NCBI GenBank assembly: GCA_963826505.1
Contig: CAWGXG010000008.1
Span: 930,001 to 994,000, forward strand
Direction of reading: 5' to 3'
DNA: 64,000 nt
Origin: CAWGXG01 sp963826505
Lineage (GTDB): Bacteria > Chloroflexota > Anaerolineae > Aggregatilineales > Aggregatilineaceae
Positions 25,565 to 33,058 of this stretch are shown here, in pieces (the first letter of the stretch is position 1; every line of letters starts with the position of its first letter). Below the pieces are notes generated by a model. It searched no databases, was not told the DNA's origin, and saw nothing but the letters and a program-made list of their open reading frames with translations. The translations under genes were made by a program, and so were the position numbers.

Positions 25565-26944
25565 CTAGTCGTTTCCAGCGGCAGGTTCCAGATCCGCATT
25601 TTGCCGACGTATGGCGTTTTGGATCTGAATCTGATCCAGATAAGGGCCGTGGAGCGGGTATATCCATAGAAGTACGACTCCGCATGCCAGGGCGATTACA
25701 GGCAATAGCGCGGCGAATGACCGGATAACCACGACCACGGCGTCTGGTTGAGTCGCCGCGGTCAGGTCGGAACTGTAGCCAGTCATGGCCAGCCCTTCGC
25801 CTAGAATGAGTCCTGCCAGAGCGGGGGGAAACCTAAAAATGAAGCCCAGGATACCTCGGTACATGCCTTCCCGGCGCAATCCGGTTCTGGAATAGTCCTC
25901 GTCCACCACTTCAGCGAACAATAGATCCGGCCCGAGAATCAGACCTCCTACTGCAATTCCAATCAGAGCCAACACCAGCGCAGTTGATACAAGGCTGCTG
26001 GTGAATAGCAAAGGCAAGGTGCAAACTGTAGCCGCGCTCATTGACAGGATCATCGTCTTGCGCGTCCCATAGCGTTTTACGGTCAATTGCCACACCAGCA
26101 CCGATACGCCCGACGTCGCGAAAAGGGCGAGCAGCAACTGCGTCAGTTGGTCTTCCTCGATATCCAGAACATAGTCGGCATAGAAGGGCATGGCAGCGAT
26201 GATCGCCGCAACCGTGAAGCGCATACAAAAGCTAATGCCCATCACGATCAGGAAGATTCGGTTACTGAACACGACGCGAATTTGTTCTCGCCAACCGGTG
26301 CCTTGGGTTTGGGCAAATTCGGGGTTTTCCTGAATGCCTAACAGCGATGTGAATTGCATGATGGCAGCTAATGTGCCCCACAAGACGGCCAGGGCCGTCC
26401 AGCCAAAGCGCCCATAGATGGCTGGTGTGAGTGCCACTGCCAGCCCGTTGCCCAAGAACAATCCGATAAGTTGGCGTGTACTTGAGCCTGTCGCCCGATC
26501 ATTGGTATCCTGGTACATCTCTGGAAACAAGGCGTCCTGGTTCAAGGTGACGATCGATTGAAGCATGTCGTAAATGCTGATGATCACCAGAAAATAGACG
26601 AACAAGGCGTTAGCCTGGTGCTGGTCAAAAGGTGGCAGCCATACCAGGGCAAATGCCACGGCTGTAGGAATTGCCAGCAAGGCTATATAGAATCGTCGCC
26701 GTCCCCAGCGTGTACTTGTTCTATCGGACAGCCAACCGGCAATCGGATCATTGATGGCATTCCAAAACCCGAACGCGAACCAACCTCGCCCAATCCATTG
26801 GGGAGCCAGCCCTTGCACGTCGGTATAGAAATACTGAATGTAGGTATTGAAGGTGGTGTAGGTGAGCAATCCGGCAGCATTGCCGAACGAGTAGAGCAGT
26901 GTGCGCCAGAATGGCATGCGGACCGGTGGGGTTTTTGGTGTCAA
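25565..26944 (-). CDS. MFS transporter of the glycoside-pentoside-hexuronide (GPH) cation symporter type
   Basis: 459 residues with about twelve hydrophobic helices. The family block GFWNAINDPIAGWLSDRTST followed by RWGRRRFYI at about residues 55-83 identifies the GPH/MelB-like group, which imports glycosides or related solutes with a cation. The substrate is not predictable here. The annotated TTG start at 26944 has no convincing ribosome site; ATG 26917 (MPFWRTLLYSFG) would be a plausible alternative. It converges with pspC and lies between it and the PPC-repeat genes. Confidence 0.85.
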   Translation of the reverse strand: MTPKTPPVRMPFWRTLLYSFGNAAGLLTYTTFNTYIQYFYTDVQGLAPQWIGRGWFAFGFWNAINDPIAGWLSDRTSTRWGRRRFYIALLAIPTAVAFALVWLPPFDQHQANALFVYFLVIISIYDMLQSIVTLNQDALFPEMYQDTNDRATGSSTRQLIGLFLGNGLAVALTPAIYGRFGWTALAVLWGTLAAIMQFTSLLGIQENPEFAQTQGTGWREQIRVVFSNRIFLIVMGISFCMRFTVAAIIAAMPFYADYVLDIEEDQLTQLLLALFATSGVSVLVWQLTVKRYGTRKTMILSMSAATVCTLPLLFTSSLVSTALVLALIGIAVGGLILGPDLLFAEVVDEDYSRTGLRREGMYRGILGFIFRFPPALAGLILGEGLAMTGYSSDLTAATQPDAVVVVIRSFAALLPVIALACGVVLLWIYPLHGPYLDQIQIQNAIRRQNADLEPAAGND

Positions 26945-27026
26945 GGTTTGCGCGTCGTTTCTTGATTGAATTTACCACGAAGTGTGGTGCAGCCCAGAGG
27001 TTATGGTGCAAAGCATTAAGTGTGAT

Positions 27027-27563
27027 CTAGCGGCTTGAGCGGACGAGATTCAGGTTGAGAATATACGCGCCGCTGGTAGTGCCGGTTTCGCGTTCGAATC
27101 GGGATGCGACCACAATATATAAACCGTCGCCTGGCAGCGCATAGCTCTTGATGAGAGCATCCTTGTCCCCGCCTCCGTCATCATCAAAGGCGATCTGTTT
27201 CCGCTCGCGATCGTAAAGTGTCACAAGAAAATCGAGATTGCCGGATGCGCGCTGCATCCGAATGTCTACGACGTCCCCCTCCCGACCCACGAATACATAT
27301 TCCTCCGAGATGTTTTGATTGTCGATCTGCCCGCTGACCGTAGCCCCGTAGGAAATTTCCAACGCGCGGCCGCCCACAATACCGGCGCGTCCCGTGATTT
27401 CCAGTGTAAATGTTCCCTGAGTCTGCCCTGCCTGTTCGCCGTGACGTGTCGCGACGATGTAATATTCGCCCGTGGCGGGGAACGTGTAGGCGGCAACGCG
27501 CGCGTTGAAGCCATCGCCTCCATCATCGTCAGATGTCAGTTCGGTGAGATCGGAATCCAACAC
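27027..27563 (-). CDS. Secreted PPC-repeat protein 3, C-terminal part (after a frameshift)
   Basis: 178 codons continuing the third gene of the PPC cluster. Repeat 3 resumes at LNPTITVLDSDLTELTSDD, and a complete fourth repeat follows (EISYGATVSGQIDNQNISEE to LNLNLVRSSR). Each unit is a ~110-residue bacterial pre-peptidase C-terminal (PPC)-like beta-sandwich with the YGxxVxGxIDN, DDDGGxD and LPxxGxYxIVASR patterns. Joined to the upstream frame by removing one base of the AA pair at 27590-27591, the reading VTITMEAESGNLNP fits the repeat exactly. Confidence 0.8.
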   Translation of the reverse strand: MLDSDLTELTSDDDGGDGFNARVAAYTFPATGEYYIVATRHGEQAGQTQGTFTLEITGRAGIVGGRALEISYGATVSGQIDNQNISEEYVFVGREGDVVDIRMQRASGNLDFLVTLYDRERKQIAFDDDGGGDKDALIKSYALPGDGLYIVVASRFERETGTTSGAYILNLNLVRSSR

Positions 27564-28545
27564 AGTGATGGTCGGGTTGAGATTTCCTGAACTCGGCCTC
27601 CATCGTAATCGTCACAACATCTCCGCGCCGACTCTCAACGCGAAAGTAGCGAGCGGGCACATCATTATCGATACTGCCCGAGAGTGTCTCGCCGTAATCA
27701 ATGAGACGCGCATTAGTTGGCGACGTGCCAAGCTGATCCACTGGGATTTGGTCAATGCCGAGTACGTAACTTCCCTGGGTGTTGCCGGCCTCACGCCCAA
27801 ATCGCGTGGCAACGATCAGGTAGGTGCCTGTTTCAAGTATGGTGTAACGGTTGATACCGGCGTCCAGGGTACCTTCGGCGTTGGCGTCGTCGTCGTTTGA
27901 AAAAATCACGACTCCATCGGACGTAGCAAGATCAAGATGTGGGTCAAGGTTGCCGGATGTGCGTCGCATGGTTACGGTGATCACATCGCCGCGTTGAGCG
28001 CGGACGAAATAAAACACGAGGGGATCGTCCGCCGTAATACGCCCCAAAACGCGATCACCATATCTCAAAACAGCGTTGGCGGAGGCATTTGAACCAATTC
28101 GTTCCAGCACCAGCGTGTAGTCGCCTGTCGTGCTGCCGTGTTCTTGCCCGTAGCGAGTGGCCACGACGAAATAACGCCCATCGGCTGGTATGCGTTTGAA
28201 ATCGATGAGAGCATCTGTGCCTGGCCCGTCGTCGTCACTTAAGGCGAGAATAGCTCCTCGATCATCAGTCAACATCAGGTACGGATCAAGGTCACCGGAT
28301 GCGGCAGTCATCCGAATGGCGACAACCTCATTGACCTGACCTGTGAAAGCATATATCTGCCGGAAGGTATCGTTGTCAATTGTGCCGGTCTGCGGTTCAC
28401 CCACGACCAGTGTAATACCCCCCTGGCGTCGAAGTTCGGCATAGACGTGCGGACGGAATCCAACAATGCTCGTCGCCAGTAGAGTGATGAACGATACCGT
28501 GACCAGGACACCGTGTAGCAGAAATCTGACCGGAAGACGCATCAT
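27529..28545 (-). CDS. Secreted PPC-repeat protein 3, N-terminal part (before a frameshift)
   Basis: The start ATG at 28545 gives a basic N-terminus and a hydrophobic signal segment (RFLLHGVLVTVSFITLLATS), so the protein is exported. Two complete PPC-like repeats and half of a third follow (repeat starts: LVVGEPQTGTIDN, LRYGDRVLGRITADD, IDYGETLSGSIDND). After VTITMEAE the frame becomes EFRKSQPDHHC, which breaks the pattern. The correct continuation SGNLNPTITVLD lies one base away. The reconstructed protein would be ~505 residues with four repeats. GTG 28563, six codons upstream, is an alternative start. It follows the previous gene's stop by 12 bp. Confidence 0.8.
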   Translation of the reverse strand: MMRLPVRFLLHGVLVTVSFITLLATSIVGFRPHVYAELRRQGGITLVVGEPQTGTIDNDTFRQIYAFTGQVNEVVAIRMTAASGDLDPYLMLTDDRGAILALSDDDGPGTDALIDFKRIPADGRYFVVATRYGQEHGSTTGDYTLVLERIGSNASANAVLRYGDRVLGRITADDPLVFYFVRAQRGDVITVTMRRTSGNLDPHLDLATSDGVVIFSNDDDANAEGTLDAGINRYTILETGTYLIVATRFGREAGNTQGSYVLGIDQIPVDQLGTSPTNARLIDYGETLSGSIDNDVPARYFRVESRRGDVVTITMEAEFRKSQPDHHCVGFRSHRTDI

Positions 28546-28575
28546 ATCTCGATCTGGATGCACGTTTGAACACGA

Positions 28576-29634
28576 CTAAGGTGCTTTTGCCAACGTGATC
28601 GTAAATGTACCATATGTGTGTTCGCGATCCAGTCCATAGCGATTGACTGCGATGAGGTATTTCCCCGTTTGCGGCAGAATCACATCGCCAAGCAGGGCTT
28701 CGTACGTGCCCCCGGACGGGCTGTCATCATTGTTGGCGATTTCGACCCATTGTGTGCCCACAGAACGATACAAGTGCAGTACCGAATCTAGATTACCATT
28801 GATGTTTTTGATGGTGATAGTGACATTGTCGCCTGCATTGCCGTCAAATACGTAAAACAGCAGGTATTGTTCGTCGTTGATCTCGCCGATTTCGGAACTT
28901 CCGTAACTCAGCGGCAGCGTGTAGGTGCTGACGCCGGGCAGGGCAGTTTCGTCTTGACGTTCCAATGTCAGCCGGTAGGCCCCGGAAGTGGGGTCTTCGT
29001 CTGGCCCTACGTAGCGCGAGGCGATAATAGTATATGTCCCATCGGAGGGCAGGTCGACGGTAATTTGGGAATCCCAAATCCGCCCTGGATCGATATCGTC
29101 ATTCGCTTCGACCAACACGTTATTTCCGTCGTGCAACTCTAGGTAGCAGTCTAGCTGCGAACCAGCTGTTGCTTCCATGGTGATTCGTACATGTTCTCCG
29201 GCCAAACCGCTGAAGCTGTACATCTGACTTGTGGTATCGTCATCGATAGCGCCGTTCACAACGTCGCCATAGGCGAGCATGCGCAGATCGGTCGAGTTTT
29301 GTACGGGCGGCAGAGTCTCGGGAACGGTCTGGGTGAGGGCGATGATGTACCCTCCAGGCGGAGTCAGTGGCCCCAAACGAGGAACTACCAGAACCAGGTA
29401 TTGCCCGCTTTGTGGTAACGTGACACCCGTCAGCATCCCGGTGGAACTCGAAAGTATTTCTTTCAGACTGGCATCCGCCAGCATGACGATGACGTCCAGA
29501 TCGGGATCAGTTGTGATGGAGATATCAACCAGTGAATCGGCCTGGGATGAGAACGAATAAGCTTGTGGTGTTCCCTCAAGGGTCGCCTGGGCTGGCGTGT
29601 TTGGTTGCAGCCGAGTGGAATTGATCTGATTGAT
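28576..29634 (-). CDS. PPC-repeat coding segment with no start, in frame with the upstream gene across a TAA
   Basis: The frame begins immediately after the TAA of the upstream PPC gene and codes for three further PPC-like repeats: one starting TPAQATLEGTPQAYSF right after the stop, then RMLAYGDVVNGAIDDDT and PLSYGSSEIGEINDEQ. The first ATG is at 29484, inside the first repeat and without a ribosome site. No ATG, GTG or TTG occurs in the 50 codons before it, and there is no signal peptide. It is therefore best read as the C-terminal half of the gene at 29635-31239, separated by a nonsense codon. Confidence 0.75.
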   Translation of the reverse strand: MNQINSTRLQPNTPAQATLEGTPQAYSFSSQADSLVDISITTDPDLDVIVMLADASLKEILSSSTGMLTGVTLPQSGQYLVLVVPRLGPLTPPGGYIIALTQTVPETLPPVQNSTDLRMLAYGDVVNGAIDDDTTSQMYSFSGLAGEHVRITMEATAGSQLDCYLELHDGNNVLVEANDDIDPGRIWDSQITVDLPSDGTYTIIASRYVGPDEDPTSGAYRLTLERQDETALPGVSTYTLPLSYGSSEIGEINDEQYLLFYVFDGNAGDNVTITIKNINGNLDSVLHLYRSVGTQWVEIANNDDSPSGGTYEALLGDVILPQTGKYLIAVNRYGLDREHTYGTFTITLAKAP

Positions 29635-31239
29635 TTAAGTCCCTGCCAGAGCGGCTGTGGGTGTCTCCTGCGTGGACGAAAGATTGGACGCTACTAGAGT
29701 GAGCTGATATGGCCCCTCACTGGCGCCCTCTGCCTGATCGAAACGTGTGGCGACAATGGCGTAAAATCCAGTCTGGGGCAACGTGAAGACCACACGGGAA
29801 TCGCGTTCCACTCCGTCTACGATGTCGTCGTTTTCGATCAATGGGATTCGTTGGTCGTCTAAAAGAATCAAGAGCGGGTCAAGGCCGTTTGGATCGTCCT
29901 TGTTCAAACTTGTCATTTCAGCGACGATGGCGTTACCTTCTTGACCCCAAAATACGTAGGCGTCCAGGTATTTGCTGTTTGAGATTTCGCCCTCAACCGA
30001 GTCCCCGTAAGAGATAGTGGGGAAGTCTGCGTAATCTGGCGGTACGGTTGGCGAGGCGCTAGGTGTGATCCCTGATGCGGGCGTATCGGACTCCAGTTGC
30101 AGGGTGTAGCTCCCGGTGGTAGTGCCTTGTCCCTGGCCCATGCGTGTGGCCGTAATGAGATAAACGCCATCTGCGGGAAGAGTATAGAGAATTTTCGCGT
30201 TGCCCTGTCCGCCGCTGTCATTATCTTCGTAGAGCAGCTGATTGCTGCCGTCGAGCAGATACAGATAGCTGTCCAGGTCACCACCTGTATTGTCCATCTG
30301 AATAGTGACAGTAGTACCGGCGACTCCCCGGAACCGGTAGGTAACTGCTGGAGTAGTCGTGTCGATGGTCCCCCGCAGACTTTCGCCATAAGCGATATCA
30401 ATGTAGCCGGGATTTTGAGTCGGGCTGGTTTCGTTCAGCAGGAAACTGTAATCACCTCCTGGGCTACCCGCATCTGGCAGTGATACCGTCAAGAAATACA
30501 GGCCGGTCTGTGGCAGGAGAGATCTCAGAGGTTCTCCTGGTTCAGCGCGTGCCAACTCAGTGAAACCCGAATCATATAACACGTAAACCGGTTGAAAGGC
30601 GGACGTCGCATCGGGTTGAAGATCGATTTGGTAACCGACCTCACCCTGGAACCAATAGAGCCTGAGCGTAGATTCTCGGTCTAGTGTATTACGCAACGAC
30701 GTGCCCGGAGTCAACTTCAGTAGGTGCCCATCTCCGCTCTGAAGTGTGGCAAGGGGTGGATTTGCTGGGATGGTACCTTCTCCTGATGAAGGAGCAACGT
30801 CGACCGCGGCTGTCAAGTTCAGGCTGAAATTCGCACCATCACCGGCAGGGTCACCTCCTGCGTTGGTAGCCTGGATTTCATAGCGTCCGGTTTCTGGAAT
30901 AACAAATGTCAGACGAGCCGCCGAGCCTCCGCCGCTGTTGTCATCGGTGGCCAGCGGTGTACCCGCTTCATCATTCAACACAAGGAACGGGTCCAGTGTA
31001 GCGTCAGGACTGATCATCGTTATGGTCACAATGTCGCCGGTTTGGGCCTGAAATACGTAGAAAGCACTTGGCGTATCGGTACCAAGCTGGCCGTCAACCG
31101 TCTCACCGTATACCAGTTCAGTCGGGCCCGCCTGCAGTGGCGGACTCGCCTGGGCCAGAGGAGGTCGCACTCCGTAGAATGCCAACGTAGCAAGAAAAAC
31201 GGTCAGGGCAGACGCGAAAAAAAACCTACACTTTTTCAT
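29635..31239 (-). CDS. Secreted PPC-repeat protein 1 (four repeats, ends at a TAA followed by in-frame repeats)
   Basis: 534 residues. A classical signal peptide (KKCRFFFASALTVFLATLAF, cleavage near LAQA/SPP) precedes four PPC-like beta-sandwich repeats of ~110 residues. Typical units are ELVYGETVDGQLGTDTP, IAYGESLRGTIDTTTP and ISYGDSVEGEISNSK, with LPxxGxYxIxATR ends. The domains are known from secreted proteases and surface proteins and may help folding, secretion or binding. No catalytic domain is present. The protein ends ASNLSSTQETPTAALAGT and then TAA, after which the same frame continues with three more repeats (28576-29634), giving 887 residues and seven repeats if the stop were read through or is an error. 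Confidence 0.85.
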   Translation of the reverse strand: MKKCRFFFASALTVFLATLAFYGVRPPLAQASPPLQAGPTELVYGETVDGQLGTDTPSAFYVFQAQTGDIVTITMISPDATLDPFLVLNDEAGTPLATDDNSGGGSAARLTFVIPETGRYEIQATNAGGDPAGDGANFSLNLTAAVDVAPSSGEGTIPANPPLATLQSGDGHLLKLTPGTSLRNTLDRESTLRLYWFQGEVGYQIDLQPDATSAFQPVYVLYDSGFTELARAEPGEPLRSLLPQTGLYFLTVSLPDAGSPGGDYSFLLNETSPTQNPGYIDIAYGESLRGTIDTTTPAVTYRFRGVAGTTVTIQMDNTGGDLDSYLYLLDGSNQLLYEDNDSGGQGNAKILYTLPADGVYLITATRMGQGQGTTTGSYTLQLESDTPASGITPSASPTVPPDYADFPTISYGDSVEGEISNSKYLDAYVFWGQEGNAIVAEMTSLNKDDPNGLDPLLILLDDQRIPLIENDDIVDGVERDSRVVFTLPQTGFYAIVATRFDQAEGASEGPYQLTLVASNLSSTQETPTAALAGT

Positions 31240-31490
31240 TAATCTATCCCTCCAGAGCCCCAGAGGCTATTTAATCGCTTGATTTTACGGTAGGCGGTAC
31301 AAGACCGCAACCGGGAGATTTGACTCCGATGGTGAGTATTTTCCAAATGTTGGGCCAAAGAAGAACTCTGCGTGGTTCTGGTGTGTCGACGAAATCCTGT
31401 GCAAAACAAGCATTACTGTCAAATAATTAAGACTGACAAAAGAAAGATGTAAGAAAGGGTTGGACTGCAATCGTTTTGGGTCCACCACTG
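31240..31490. other. AT-rich divergent intergenic region without a supported gene
   Basis: This is the minus-strand side of the 384-bp gap between the PPC cluster and the sugar-transport operon. It holds no credible gene; the 84-codon frame at 31285-31539 on the minus strand runs across the operator and shows no domain. It probably contains the PPC cluster promoter, which I could not place. Confidence 0.4.
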
Positions 31491-31518
31491 TTGCATGAAA
31501 CGCCGTTTCATATAAAAT
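31491..31518 (+). promoter_or_regulatory. Promoter with LacI-type palindromic operator upstream of the sugar ABC operon
   Basis: TTGCAT (31491-31496), a 16-bp spacer and TAAAAT (31513-31518). The spacer contains the perfect 15-bp palindrome TGAAACG-C-CGTTTCA (31496-31510), which has the form of operators bound by LacI/GalR-family sugar repressors. The position between -35 and -10 fits repression. The leader to the substrate-binding-protein gene is about 100 nt. No LacI gene lies in the window. Confidence 0.65.
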
Positions 31519-31623
31519 CAAATTAGTTGTGCAGTTCATACGGTCGAATCAAGCTAAGGCTTGAGCAGAACGCACAGCTAGCGCTTAGTTCCTGTTGTAA
31601 TAGTTAGTCTAAGGAGAACACAT

Positions 31624-32931
31624 ATGTTTAAACGTCTTGTCGTGTTGGCTCTAATCGCTGTATTGGCCGTTGGCATTTTGCCTGCGGTCAATGCCCAAAG
31701 CGACAGCATGGTGAACTGCGGGACCGATCAAGATGTCACGATCACCTGGATCGCCGGCACCGTCGGTTCAGAGTACCCTACGGCGGTCGAACTTGCAGAC
31801 CATTTCATGGCGGCCTGCCCAAATGTCACCGTCAAAGTCGTTGAGCGTCCGACAAGCTCCACGGAAACGCTGGCCCAGTACCAGCAGTTTTTCGAGGCCC
31901 AGAGCGGCGAGATCGACGTATTCCAGATCGACGTAATCTGGCCGGCCATCCTGTCAGAACATCTGCTGGATGTGTCTGAATACTTGGATCAGGACTTCCT
32001 CAGCACTTTCTACCCCAAGGTTCTTGACGCTTATACGGTGCAGGGTCGTCTGGTCGCGATGCCGTGGTTTGCTGGCTCGGGTATGTTGTACTACCGCACC
32101 GACCTGCTGGAAAAATACGGTTTGTCGGTTCCTCAGACGTGGGATGAGCTTGGCGCTGCAGCCCAGACGATTCAGGATGGCGAGCGCGCTGCGGGCAATG
32201 ATGCCTTCTGGGGCTTTGTCTACCAGGGTCAGGCGTACGAAGGTCTAACGTGCGATGCCTTGGAATGGCAGGTTTCGTACGGCGGTGGCACTATCTTGAG
32301 CCCGACTGGCGTCATCGAAGTGAACGATCCCAACACTATCGCGATCTTCGACCTTATGGCGAGCTGGGTTGGCAAGGTGGTTCCTCCTGATGTTCTGAAC
32401 TACCAAGAAGAAGACGCTCGCGCGGTATGGCAGGCCGGTAACGCTGCCTTCATGCGCAACTGGGGCTATGCCTATCCTTTGGGTCAGGCTGATGACAGCG
32501 TGATTAAGGATAAGTTTGATGTCAGCCCGCTGCCCGGCAAGGAACCCGGCATGAGCGCGGCGACCCTGGGTGGTTGGGGCCTCGCCGTGTCCAAGTACTC
32601 CAAGAATCCCGAAGCTTCGATGGCGCTGATGCAGTTCATAGGTTCAACTGACCAGCAGGTATTCTTCACCCTGGCGCGCGGCGAACAGCCCGTGAACCCG
32701 GCCGTCTACGACGATCCCCAGGTGCTGGATCAACTGCCCTTCATCGCCAAATTCAAGAACACGCTGGACTTCGCGACCGCGCGTCCTGGCGTTGCTGGTG
32801 CGCAGTATGCCCAGGTTTCGGAGCTTTATTACACGGCAGTCAATAATGTGCTGGCCGGTAACGAAGATGCCGCAACTGCGATGGGCGATCTTGAGCTAGC
32901 CCTGGCCGATCTCGGCTTCGAACTGCCTTAA
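31624..32931 (+). CDS. Extracellular sugar-binding protein of an ABC transporter (family 1)
   Basis: 435 residues. The N-terminal signal peptide (FKRLVVLALIAVLAVGILPA, cut near VNA/QSD) lacks a lipobox. The mature protein is an SBP_bac_1-type maltose/trehalose-binding protein, with FQIDVIWPAILSEHL, AMPWFAGSGMLYYRTDLLEK and TLGGWGLAVSKYSKNPEA motifs. It would capture a sugar or oligosaccharide and deliver it to the two permeases downstream. AAGGAG precedes the ATG. It is separated from the first permease by a strong hairpin, which commonly allows the binding protein to be made in excess. The exact sugar is unknown. Confidence 0.92.
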   Translation: MFKRLVVLALIAVLAVGILPAVNAQSDSMVNCGTDQDVTITWIAGTVGSEYPTAVELADHFMAACPNVTVKVVERPTSSTETLAQYQQFFEAQSGEIDVFQIDVIWPAILSEHLLDVSEYLDQDFLSTFYPKVLDAYTVQGRLVAMPWFAGSGMLYYRTDLLEKYGLSVPQTWDELGAAAQTIQDGERAAGNDAFWGFVYQGQAYEGLTCDALEWQVSYGGGTILSPTGVIEVNDPNTIAIFDLMASWVGKVVPPDVLNYQEEDARAVWQAGNAAFMRNWGYAYPLGQADDSVIKDKFDVSPLPGKEPGMSAATLGGWGLAVSKYSKNPEASMALMQFIGSTDQQVFFTLARGEQPVNPAVYDDPQVLDQLPFIAKFKNTLDFATARPGVAGAQYAQVSELYYTAVNNVLAGNEDAATAMGDLELALADLGFELP

Positions 32932-32967
32932 GACGTAGCCCTCGCCTTTCGTACATGTAATGCAATC

Positions 32968-32998
32968 CGCTGAGGGCAGGGAAAACTGCCCTCAGTGG
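32968..32998 (+). promoter_or_regulatory. Hairpin between binding-protein and permease genes
   Basis: A perfect 10-bp stem CTGAGGGCAG (32970-32979) / CTGCCCTCAG (32986-32995) with loop GGAAAA and a little extra flanking pairing. No T-run follows, so it is likely a partial terminator or RNA-stability element setting the ratio of binding protein to permease. Confidence 0.65.
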
Positions 32999-33058
32999 CG
33001 TTCTAAAGAATTGGTGTGCTTTCGAAAGAGCGTTACGTGAGGAGAAAGGGCGGTATCT

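Noticed and set aside
31285..31539. 84-codon minus-strand frame in the AT-rich gap before the sugar operon
   Set aside because: It runs across the plus-strand operator and promoter, has no ribosome site, and its sequence shows no domain or signal peptide.
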